A stretch of DNA of 64,000 nucleotides from Streptomyces spongiae (lineage in GTDB: Bacteria > Actinomycetota > Actinomycetes > Streptomycetales > Streptomycetaceae): positions 1-64,000 of the forward strand of contig NZ_VJZC01000004.1 in the NCBI RefSeq assembly GCF_009377185.1, read 5' to 3'. The notes beneath the pieces were generated by a model. That model ran no database searches and was not told the origin of the DNA. It saw only the letters and a program-made list of their open reading frames with translations. A program made the translations under genes and the position numbers. How positions within the stretch are numbered: position 1 is the first letter of the stretch; each line of letters opens with the position of its first letter. Below are positions 8,758-16,085 of this stretch, in pieces.

Positions 8758-8988
8758 TCAGGAGGATCGGCCGTGCGCCGTGCGGCGCCGGCCGAAGACG
8801 GTGACGATGGCGGATCTCAGGGCCGCCGCACCGAGCGCGACCCTGATCAGCCGTGGGATGTCCTTCCGGCTGATCTGGACGCGGGCGGGCCAGGCACCCA
8901 TGACGCCCTCCAACTCGATTCCGGCCCTGGTGTACCGGAGCTTCGTGGGCTCGAACGGAAGCTCGCCGATCGGTGAGCTGACTTTCAT
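8758..8988 (-). CDS. Conserved-looking 76-aa protein of unknown function
   Basis: A small basic protein starting MKVSSPIGELPFEPTKLRYT, with a predicted beta-rich N-terminal half, an amphipathic segment and a positively charged tail (GRRRTAHGRSS). It has no cysteines, so it is not the DUF1667 iron-sulfur partner that often accompanies GlpA-like dehydrogenases. Its start overlaps the upstream oxidoreductase stop as ATGA, and the aldolase follows after 29 bases, so it is embedded in the operon and probably translated. It could be a small subunit of the FAD dehydrogenase pair (inference). Confidence 0.65.
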   Translation of the reverse strand: MKVSSPIGELPFEPTKLRYTRAGIELEGVMGAWPARVQISRKDIPRLIRVALGAAALRSAIVTVFGRRRTAHGRSS

Positions 8989-9767
8989 GCGCTCTCTCCC
9001 TGCGAATGGATCCACGCCCGTGCGACCGCGGCCCCGTCGGCGGCCCTCTCCACGGCGCCGACCACGGTCAGGGACTGGACGAAGGTGACGCCGTCGGCGT
9101 CGTCGAACAGCGCGCCGTCGACATTGCGGTTGGGACGGGCGTCGGCTGCGAGCACGATTCCGTCGCAGGTGATGCCGACGGTGTCGGCTCCGGTGTGTAC
9201 CCGGACGCCCTCGACGCGGTGGGTGCCCAGGACTTCGACACGGCCGTCAGGGAAGCGCTCGTCCGCCCAGTCGGCATCGCCCAGGCCCAGGACGGTGCTT
9301 CCCCTGTGCCGGAGCTCCGCGGCCAGGGGGGCTGCCCAGATGTCGTTTCCGATGATCAGCGGACGTTGCCAGAGGGCCACGCCGCTGGTGAGGAGGTGTT
9401 CGACGACGGTGGCCGGCAGGACGCCGGCGGGTCGCTGCCCGGTGATGCCGAGATCGGCCTGGGTCGCGGGACGACGGCCTCCGGCGTAGAAGAGATGGTC
9501 GCCGGGCAGCCGCTCGACTCCCATCGGTGAGATCAGCAGCAGTCTGCGGTCCTGCCAGCGGACGGCCAGGGCGCCCAGGCGCAGCGCGACTCCCGCGGCC
9601 TCGGCCCGGGCCGTCAGTTGCCGGACGTGGGGCTCGTCCCACCCGGTCTCGCCCCCGGTGACGGGGATGCGGTCGATGAGGACCACCCGGGCACCGGTGC
9701 CTTGGGCGAGGGCGACGGCGCAGCCCAGGCCGCTGGGACCGGCGCCGACGACAAGGTACGTGGTCAT
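8985..9767 (-). CDS. NAD(P)/FAD-dependent oxidoreductase, short form
   Basis: A 260-residue flavoprotein. The FAD motif GAGPSG is at about 7-12. A GRRPA segment and TGQRPAGVLPATVVEHLL resemble the HcnB/OoxB group of pyridine-nucleotide-disulfide-type oxidoreductases, which act as electron-transfer partners of DAO-type dehydrogenases. It is clearly shorter than that group (about 400-460 residues) and has no visible CxxC redox pair. It overlaps the upstream DAO gene by ATGA. Likely role: electron-relay subunit for the GlpA-like dehydrogenase (inference). Confidence 0.75.
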   Translation of the reverse strand: MTTYLVVGAGPSGLGCAVALAQGTGARVVLIDRIPVTGGETGWDEPHVRQLTARAEAAGVALRLGALAVRWQDRRLLLISPMGVERLPGDHLFYAGGRRPATQADLGITGQRPAGVLPATVVEHLLTSGVALWQRPLIIGNDIWAAPLAAELRHRGSTVLGLGDADWADERFPDGRVEVLGTHRVEGVRVHTGADTVGITCDGIVLAADARPNRNVDGALFDDADGVTFVQSLTVVGAVERAADGAAVARAWIHSQGESA

Positions 9768-11179
9768 GATCCGACGGTCCCTCGGGTGGTGTGCATCACG
9801 GTGGCCGGATCGGTGCCCGTGTTCATGGCGGTCATGAAGGAGATGCCGGCCAGGCAGAGCGAGCCCTGACAGCGGCCGTAGCCGGCGCCGGTGCGCTTGC
9901 GTACCCCCTCGACGGACGTGGCGGGCACAGGGCCGGTGAGAGCCGCTTCGATCTCCGCGGAGCTGACCTGCTCACAGGCGCACACGACCATCCCGGACGA
10001 CGGGTTCTCGGCGATCAGCCGCTCGGGGTGCTCACTGGTGCGCAGCCTGGGCACCGGGGGGAGAACCCGCTGGGCGGAGGGCCGGTCCGGGGCATCGAGT
10101 CCCGCCTCGCGCAGAAGGCCGAGCGTGTAGTCGGCGGCGGCGGGCGAGATGCTCACCCCGGCCGAACGGTCGGTGCAGTGCAGCAGGTTGGGGACCTTGG
10201 TGTCGAAACGGAGACGGTGCTGCTCGTCGCCGGCAGGACGGTTGGCTGCGAACGTCTTCATGATGTAGGCGTCGCGGACCTCCGGCACCAGCCGTGCCGC
10301 CCGGTCCACGACGGACTCGATGGTCTCGGCATCCGTGGCGCGGTCGTCGGGATCCTCGATGTCCTGGGCCGTGGGCCCCAGGAGCACCGATCCGTGTGTG
10401 GTCGGCACGACGTTGGTGCCCTTGGTGTCCGGCAGATGCGTACAGAAGACGATCGATGACAGCCGCTGCCCGAAGGCGCGGTCGACCACCGCGTACTGGC
10501 CCTTGCGGGGCCGGCTGACCAGGGGTTCGCCGCCCGCGATGCGGCTGATCCCGGCAGCGCCGACTCCGGCCGCGTTGACGATGAAGCGGGCGGTCAGGCG
10601 TGAGGTGGGGGTGATGACGGCGAGGACTTCGTCGCTGTCCCGCTCGATGCCGACCACTCGCTCCGCGAAACGGAAGTCGCATCCGTTCGTCGCGGCCAGA
10701 CGGGCGTAGGCGGCGGTCAGCCGCATGGGGTCGACGATGCCCTCGTCGGGTAGCAGCAGCCCTGCCACCGCATGCGGTGTGACCAGAGGTTCCCTGGCCA
10801 GGACCTGACGTGCGTCCAGGGCCTGGACAGCCACTCCGCAGGCGAGGACTTCCTGATGTGTGTGCTCCAGGCGTTCCGCCTCGGCGGCGTCGAGGGCGAC
10901 CATGACCCCGCCGATACGGCGGTACGGCACGTCCAGGCGCGCGCACACCTCCTCCCACAGCGGGGCACTCGTGTTGATCAGCTGTGTCTCCAGCGTGCCC
11001 GGGGCGCCGTAATAGGAGACGGCGACGCCGGCGTTGCCCTTGGAAGCATGTTCCGCGACGTCGTTCTCGGCCTCGACGAGACCGACGCGCGTCTCGGTAC
11101 GGGCCAGTCGCTCCGCAACGGCCGTTCCGAGAACGCCGCCTCCGATGATCAAGACGTCATAGTCGGATCGCGGCGACAC
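9764..11179 (-). CDS. GlpA/DAO-type FAD dehydrogenase with BFD-like [2Fe-2S] domain
   Basis: A 471-residue protein with two domains. Residues 1-370 form a DAO-fold FAD oxidoreductase (VLIIGGGVLGTAVAERLA at about 10-27; related to glycerol-3-phosphate dehydrogenase and HcnC/OoxC). The last 90 residues carry C-x-C-x34-C-x4-C (VVCACEQ ... GRCQGSLC), the BFD-like Fe-S pattern seen in anaerobic GlpA. It starts with GTG after GAGGTG and is the first gene of the operon. Together with the next two genes it likely forms a multi-subunit polyol or sugar dehydrogenase feeding the respiratory chain (inference). Confidence 0.85.
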   Translation of the reverse strand: MSPRSDYDVLIIGGGVLGTAVAERLARTETRVGLVEAENDVAEHASKGNAGVAVSYYGAPGTLETQLINTSAPLWEEVCARLDVPYRRIGGVMVALDAAEAERLEHTHQEVLACGVAVQALDARQVLAREPLVTPHAVAGLLLPDEGIVDPMRLTAAYARLAATNGCDFRFAERVVGIERDSDEVLAVITPTSRLTARFIVNAAGVGAAGISRIAGGEPLVSRPRKGQYAVVDRAFGQRLSSIVFCTHLPDTKGTNVVPTTHGSVLLGPTAQDIEDPDDRATDAETIESVVDRAARLVPEVRDAYIMKTFAANRPAGDEQHRLRFDTKVPNLLHCTDRSAGVSISPAAADYTLGLLREAGLDAPDRPSAQRVLPPVPRLRTSEHPERLIAENPSSGMVVCACEQVSSAEIEAALTGPVPATSVEGVRKRTGAGYGRCQGSLCLAGISFMTAMNTGTDPATVMHTTRGTVGS

Positions 11180-11220
11180 CGCGCACCTCGCTTCCCAGGA
11201 GAGTTTCGGTCATCCATTTA

Positions 11221-11385
11221 TGTTCGTTAGAACATTTATTGTCGCGTAATGAACACTAGATGCTTGTTCAAGTGACATGCAAGCCTTTCGGTTCTCCGGG
11301 TCGTCCTGTTGGGCCCGCGTCTGTTCCCTGGCTCTCGCCGAACGGAAATGTTCGTTCGCTCGCGCATCCGGAGACGTGCGAACAT
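11221..11385. promoter_or_regulatory. Cluster of TGTTC/GAACA inverted repeats (DeoR operators)
   Basis: Three palindromes share one half-site: TGTTC-N4-GAACA at 11221-11234, TGAACA-N9-TGTTCA at 11250-11270, and ATGTTCG (11348-11354) paired with CGAACAT (11379-11385). They sit in a locally A/T-richer stretch between the divergent operon (start 11179) and the DeoR gene (start 11485). The repeated half-site points to the DeoR protein as the binder, giving coordinated repression of the operon and autoregulation. Confidence 0.65.
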
Positions 11386-11484
11386 GAACCGTGTGCGGTG
11401 ACGTGTTCCGTGGCCCAGCAGTACGGTTCAGTCCCGCGAGCAGTGGTGGCCGCCACGGCCCCTGAGACACCCGGAGGTCAGGCA

Positions 11485-12282
11485 GTGCCCGTGTCCGCAT
11501 CACACGACACGCGATGGGATGCCGCCGCGCGCCGTGCGCACATCCTGGAGGTTCTCGAGACGCAGGACTTTGTCGGGGTCAAAGAACTGTCCGAAGAGTT
11601 CGGCCTCACCGCGATGTCCGTACGACGTGACCTCACGGCCATGGCGAACGACGGTCTGATCACTCGTGTCCGCGGCGGAGCCGCCAAGCCGCCGCCCGCG
11701 GTGAGTTCACCCCAGTACGCCCAGGCGGCAAGCAGAAACCTGCACGCCAAGCGGATCATCGCCGCACGGGCGGTGGAACTCCTGGAGCCGGGGCTCTCCG
11801 TCTTCTTCTACTCCGGTTCCACGGTCGCTCGCGTCGCCGCACACCTGCCTCGGGAACTGCACTCCACGCTCACCGTGGTCACGAACTCGCTGCCCGTCAT
11901 CGAGGAGATCAGCAGCTGGCAGGACCCCCATCTGGTCGCTGTCGGCGGAACCTATCTCCACTCCTACATGACATTCGTCGGTCCGCAGGCGGTGCTGGCG
12001 GTCGAAGGGATGAACGCCGATGTCGCGGTCATCGGATGCGACGGACTGAGCTCCGACGGGGGTCTCACCACGCCCCATCAACTTGTCGCGGAAATCGGAT
12101 CGACCATCGTCCGCCAGGCTGCTCGAACCATCGTTGTGGCCGACTCGACCAAGATCGGAAGGCGTGGGTTCACGCAGATCGCGCCGATCGGCGCGATCGA
12201 CGTACTGGTCACGGACCTGGGCGCGGACCGGGACGAGTTGGCCCGACTGGAGGATGCCGGAATCGAGGTCATCGTCGCCTAA
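11485..12282 (+). CDS. DeoR/GlpR-family transcriptional regulator
   Basis: A 265-residue repressor. The DeoR helix-turn-helix is at about 14-65 (RRAHILEVLETQDFVGVKEL, then GLTAMSVRRDLTAM and RVRGGA). The DeoRC sugar-phosphate-binding domain follows (FFYSGSTVARVAAHL, VIGCDGLSSDGGLTT, VVADSTKIGRRGF). The GTG start was chosen because GGAGGT lies six bases upstream; the frame extends further but without family similarity. It faces the six-gene catabolic operon and should sense a phosphorylated intermediate, consistent with the FGGY kinase there. Confidence 0.88.
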   Translation: MPVSASHDTRWDAAARRAHILEVLETQDFVGVKELSEEFGLTAMSVRRDLTAMANDGLITRVRGGAAKPPPAVSSPQYAQAASRNLHAKRIIAARAVELLEPGLSVFFYSGSTVARVAAHLPRELHSTLTVVTNSLPVIEEISSWQDPHLVAVGGTYLHSYMTFVGPQAVLAVEGMNADVAVIGCDGLSSDGGLTTPHQLVAEIGSTIVRQAARTIVVADSTKIGRRGFTQIAPIGAIDVLVTDLGADRDELARLEDAGIEVIVA

Positions 12283-12315
12283 TACGCCTTCGCGGAATCT
12301 GCACCATCTGTTCGC

Positions 12316-13260
12316 GTGCCCGACGTTGATGCTTGCGATGAGTATCGGAGGTCGAGCGGTACCGTCGTTTCCATGATCAGGCGTGTGCACTTCGCCCCAT
12401 CGACCCACGGGCCTGTCGTACCCGCGCAGATCCGCTCCGGAGAGCAGTTCGGTGCCGAGGTGGCCATGGGATCCGCGATGGTCTCCATGCGCGTCTGGCG
12501 CTTGAGCCCGTTCGCCATCGATGTCGAGGTCCCCGCCGCGGTGCCATTGGTCGGCAAGGCAGCGCCCGACGCCACGCCCGAGAGCATGGCCGACGCCGAC
12601 GACGCCCGGTCGCGCATCTTCATGCTGTGCGTGGGCGGGCAACTCGTCGCGACGAGCCGGGCCATCTTCCATCCTGACGGAGCGAAGCTGGAGCACGAGC
12701 GCTATGTGCCCTCGCCGCCGGGGTTTCCGACGAACGACGAGCTCGTCGAGGCATCGCGGGTCGCCACCCATCCCGACTTCCGGCGAAGCGATCTTCTGTT
12801 CATGCTCCTCAAACACATGCTCCTCGTCAACCTGCAGGCGGGGCGGCGATGGACGGTCGGGTCGGCCACCGAGAAGCTGGTGCCGCTCTACAAGCGCATC
12901 GGCGCACACTTCCCCGGTGTGACGTTCGAGCTGGCGACACTGAACAACGAGAAGCATCACCTGTTCATGCTCGATCTGCCCGCGCTGCTCCGCGGCCGGG
13001 GTGTGTCTCCCCTCGTCTGGAACTACTTCTTCGAGGACCCCTTCGACTTCGCCCGGATCGCCGGGGTCAACGACCTGTCAGCCGCCGACCGCTTGCGGAT
13101 GAGGTGCCGACGACTTCTGCGACCGCTGGTCATGTATCTGCGCAAGCGCCGGAGCAAGGCATCGCCGAGTTCCCGGCCGTTCGTCTCGCACTACGCGGTG
13201 TTCGCGCAGTACAACAGCCAGTGCTTCGGGCCGGCCGCCGCAGCCTGCTCGCATACATGA
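12316..13260 (+). CDS. GNAT-fold hypothetical protein (N-acyl amino acid synthase-like)
   Basis: Up to 314 residues, with the start uncertain: GTG at 12316, or ATG at 12373 giving MIRRVHFAPSTHG. The middle (ELVEASRVATHPDFRRSDLL, GRRWTVGSATEKLVPLYKRI) resembles the autoinducer-synthase/GNAT fold seen in FeeM-type N-acyl amino acid synthases. The N-terminal 90 residues (RVWRLSPFAIDVEVPAAV) look PilZ-like. The last residues run up to an IS5 transposase remnant, so the C-terminus may have been altered by insertion. The function is inferred from weak similarity only. Confidence 0.5.
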   Translation: MPDVDACDEYRRSSGTVVSMIRRVHFAPSTHGPVVPAQIRSGEQFGAEVAMGSAMVSMRVWRLSPFAIDVEVPAAVPLVGKAAPDATPESMADADDARSRIFMLCVGGQLVATSRAIFHPDGAKLEHERYVPSPPGFPTNDELVEASRVATHPDFRRSDLLFMLLKHMLLVNLQAGRRWTVGSATEKLVPLYKRIGAHFPGVTFELATLNNEKHHLFMLDLPALLRGRGVSPLVWNYFFEDPFDFARIAGVNDLSAADRLRMRCRRLLRPLVMYLRKRRSKASPSSRPFVSHYAVFAQYNSQCFGPAAAACSHT

Positions 13261-13264
13261 GATA

Positions 13265-13510
13265 CCAGAGGGCGTTCCGTGAGGGCTATGTCCGTACTGC
13301 CGCGGGCGACGAGGCGTTTGAGTGTTGCGCGCAGGCTTTCGGTGTGGTTGACGGTGCTGGCCAGGGGCGTGTCCGCTGCGGGTGGGTCGTCGGTGGCCGA
13401 GGCCGCCATCACCACCCCCGCGATGATCAGCCCGAGCGCGTCCACGGCCAAGCCCCGCTTACGCCCTGGCACCCGCTCCGCAGCACCCTTGCCGGTCGTC
13501 GCGGTCGGCT
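13265..13510 (-). pseudogene. IS5-family transposase remnant
   Basis: The minus strand encodes GKGAAERVPGRKRGLAVDAL followed by GLIIAGVVMAASATDDP and LKRLVARGSTDIALTERPLV. This aligns with the internal part of the IS5-family transposase at 52970-53800 (KKVPGRKRGLAVDVLGLVIA). The catalytic N-terminal and C-terminal parts are absent, so it is a dead fragment. It separates the GNAT-like gene from the LacI gene and shows past IS activity here. Confidence 0.7.
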
Positions 13511-13590
13511 CTCTCCCGTGCCTGACAGCGCAGCAACCTGATTGGGTGGGCCTGGCGACGAGGTGCCTGTCACACCACTTGCGGTGCGGC

Positions 13591-14649
13591 TCAGCCGAGT
13601 CCCCCCTCACGGTCCGCCACGTCCGCGGTCGATTCCCGTACGACCAGATGCAGGGGGAACAGCACGGTCTTGGCCACCGGCGCCCCGCCGGCGGACTCTT
13701 CCGAGCTGTCCAGTTGTTCGAGCAGCAGGCGCGCCGCCTCCGCGCCGAGTTCGAGATGCGGCACATGGACAGTGGTCAGCGGGGGCTGGAACTCGTCCGC
13801 GAACTGCATGTCGTTGAATCCGACCAGCGATATGTCCTGCGGGCAGCGCAGTCCCCTGGCACGCAGCACATGGAGCGCTCCGAGCGCGATCAGGTCGTTG
13901 CCGGCGACGATCGCCGTGGTGGCCGGGTGGTGGTCGAGGAGTTCCTCCGTGGCCCGCTCTCCCGCCGCCACCGTATAAGCCTGAGCTGGTACGACGAGGG
14001 CCTGCTCATGGCTGATTCCCGCAATCTCCATCGCATGACGGAAGGCCCGGGCCCGGGTGATCCCGGTGGACACGTCCTGCGGCCCGGCGACATGAGCGAT
14101 GGACCGGTGCCCTCGGTCCAGCAGATGCCGGACGGCGAACAGGATGCCGGTGTTGTCGTCGCCCGCGACGAGCGGGAAGAGCGGCTGATCGGTGCATCTG
14201 TTGAGCAGCACGATCGGCACACGGGACTTGTGCGCCTCTTCCAACAGTGCGTGTTCGCGCTGCGCTGTGGCAACGATGAACCCGTCGACCTGGCGCCCCA
14301 GCAGAACGTCGAACTGGTGGCGCTCCTTGGCCTCGTCGTTGTCCGTGTTGGCCAGCAGCGCGGTGTAGCCACGGGCTGTGAGTACCTCCTCGATTCCCCG
14401 TGCAACCGGAGGGAACAGCGGGTTGGTGAGATCGGGCAGAAGCACCCCGACCGTGAATGAGCGGTTGGTGCGCAGGCTGCGGGCGGCGGTGTTGAGGGTG
14501 AACCCCAGCTCCTCCGCAGCAGCCCTGACCCGCCTGGCTGTCGCCGCGTTGACCCGGCCGCTCGTACTGGGGTTGAGAGCACGGGAGGCCGTGGCCTTGT
14601 GGACACCGGCAAGGCGTGCGACGTCGGACATGGTGGGGCGCTTACTCAC
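13591..14649 (-). CDS. LacI-family transcriptional regulator
   Basis: A 352-residue LacI protein. The helix-turn-helix is at about 6-28 (MSDVARLAGVHKATASRALN), the hinge helix follows near 60 (NTAARSLRTNRS), and a periplasmic-binding-protein-like effector domain completes it (VGVLLPDLTNPLF, GFIVATA, HVAGPQDVSTG, GFNDMQFADEFQPPLTTV). Matching operators of the type GCAATCGGTTGC lie 31 bases upstream of its start, before the divergent dehydrogenase operon, and at three distant sites, so it is the likely master regulator of the 13-34 kb island. Confidence 0.9.
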   Translation of the reverse strand: MSKRPTMSDVARLAGVHKATASRALNPSTSGRVNAATARRVRAAAEELGFTLNTAARSLRTNRSFTVGVLLPDLTNPLFPPVARGIEEVLTARGYTALLANTDNDEAKERHQFDVLLGRQVDGFIVATAQREHALLEEAHKSRVPIVLLNRCTDQPLFPLVAGDDNTGILFAVRHLLDRGHRSIAHVAGPQDVSTGITRARAFRHAMEIAGISHEQALVVPAQAYTVAAGERATEELLDHHPATTAIVAGNDLIALGALHVLRARGLRCPQDISLVGFNDMQFADEFQPPLTTVHVPHLELGAEAARLLLEQLDSSEESAGGAPVAKTVLFPLHLVVRESTADVADREGGLG

Positions 14650-14679
14650 TCGCGCATTCTATGTACGCCCCCGCTTCAC

Positions 14680-14693
14680 GACAACCGATCGCC
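14680..14693. promoter_or_regulatory. LacI-type operator near the lacI-like gene
   Basis: GACAACCGATCGCC. Read on the minus strand it shares GGCGATCGGTTG exactly with the site at 14827. It matches the reverse-oriented island operator at 10 of 12 positions. It lies 31 bases upstream of the LacI start codon, a position suited to autorepression. Confidence 0.6.
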
Positions 14694-14790
14694 GTGCCGA
14701 CGCGCCTGCCGACAGCGTCGGCCGGCTCGGGCGTTTCCCAGCCCTTTCCACGATCTTTGACCTCGCCCCAGGATGCAGGCGTCGCACCCC

Positions 14791-14838
14791 TTGACAGCTG
14801 TGAAACCTCAGAGCAAACATGACATGGCGATCGGTTGC
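14791..14838 (+). promoter_or_regulatory. Candidate promoter and LacI-type operator of the dehydrogenase operon
   Basis: TTGACA at 14791-14796 is a perfect -35 hexamer. A plausible but weak -10 region (CAAACA) begins 17 bases later. The operator GCGATCGGTTGC at 14827-14838 differs from the perfect palindrome by one base and would lie just downstream of the transcription start. The remainder of the 420-base intergenic region shows no gene. Confidence 0.55.
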
Positions 14839-15069
14839 AGAAATCAGGACTGAAGCGATGCATCGACTTCCGCTCATCTCGAAGGCAAAAGATGATCAGC
14901 GCAGATCAGTCCGCCGTTCCTTCCCTTCGCGATCCAAGCATGGCAGGTGTCCAGTGGAGGCAACCGAATGCACTCCATACAGCGCCATCGGCCTTCCACG
15001 CCTCGGCCGGGACTGTCGAGGGCCGGCTTGGAACCCCTGCTGAGCCGTCTTCCAAAGTGAGGAAACACC

Positions 15070-16014
15070 ATGACGTACGCAGCCACGGACCGTCCCCGTA
15101 TCGGCTGGATCGGTGCCGGCCGGATGGGATACCAGCTCGCCTCGCGGCTGCTGGACGCCGGCCATGATGTCGCCGTCTACAACCGGACGCGGGCCAAGGC
15201 AGCGCCGCTGGCCGACCTGGGCGCGACGATCGTCGACCGGCCCGAGGAACTGGCCGACCGCGATGTGGTCTTCGTGATGGTCTCTGCCTCCGCGGACCTG
15301 GAGTCCGTCACCACCGGCCCCGGAGGCGTGCTCACCGCGGACACCGCGCCGGGCGTGCTGATCGACAGCTCCACCGTCTCGACCCAGGTCTCCGCCCGCG
15401 TACGGGAGGAAGCCGCCAAGCGGGGCACCGACTTCCTGGCCGCCCCCGTGAGCGGCAACCCGAAGGTGATCGCGGCCGGCAAGCTGACCGTCGCCGTCTC
15501 GGGCCCGCGCGAGGTGTTCGACTCCGTCGAGCCGCTGCTGAACCTGCTGGGCCGCGGTGTGACCTACGTCGGTGAGGACGAGGTGGCCCGTCTCGTCAAG
15601 ATCGCGCACAACGTCTTCCTGGGCGTGGTCACCCAGTCGCTGACCGAGATCACGCTCCTGGCGGAGAAGGGCGGCGTCAAGCGTTCGGCGTTCCTGGAAT
15701 TCCTCAACGACTCGGTGATGGGCTCGGTCTTCACCCAGTACAAGTCGCCGGCGCTGGTCAACCTGGACTTCAAGCCGACCTTCACCAACATCCTGCTGCG
15801 CAAGGACTTCGACCTGGGGCTGACCGCGGCCCGTGAGCTGGAGGTCCCGATGCCGGTGGCGTCCGCCACCGCCCAGCTCGTCCAGGCGGCGATCGGCGCC
15901 GGGCACACCGAAGAGGACTTCGCCACGCTCCTCCTTGAGCAGGCACGCCGCTGCGGCATCACGCTGGAGCCGGAGAACGTCGCGGTGGACGACGGCCTGA
16001 CACCCGAGTCCTGA
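15070..16014 (+). CDS. NAD(P)-dependent beta-hydroxyacid dehydrogenase (3-hydroxyisobutyrate dehydrogenase family)
   Basis: A 314-residue oxidoreductase. The N-terminal Rossmann motif is IGWIGAGRMGYQLASRLL at about 10-27. The substrate motif AAPVSGNPKVIAAGKLT and the catalytic lysine segment ARLVKIAHNVF mark the tartronate-semialdehyde-reductase / 3-hydroxyisobutyrate dehydrogenase family. It reads AAPVSGN where DAPVSGG is usual, so the substrate may differ. GAGGAAACACC precedes the start. It is the first gene of the run ending with the amidohydrolase at 20964, with a LacI-type operator upstream. Confidence 0.88.
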   Translation: MTYAATDRPRIGWIGAGRMGYQLASRLLDAGHDVAVYNRTRAKAAPLADLGATIVDRPEELADRDVVFVMVSASADLESVTTGPGGVLTADTAPGVLIDSSTVSTQVSARVREEAAKRGTDFLAAPVSGNPKVIAAGKLTVAVSGPREVFDSVEPLLNLLGRGVTYVGEDEVARLVKIAHNVFLGVVTQSLTEITLLAEKGGVKRSAFLEFLNDSVMGSVFTQYKSPALVNLDFKPTFTNILLRKDFDLGLTAARELEVPMPVASATAQLVQAAIGAGHTEEDFATLLLEQARRCGITLEPENVAVDDGLTPES

Positions 16015-16085
16015 GCGCTCCTCCTCCGACCACCCGCACGGCCGCCGGTGAACGCCGGCCGAAGCGACAAAGGACCGACCACACG

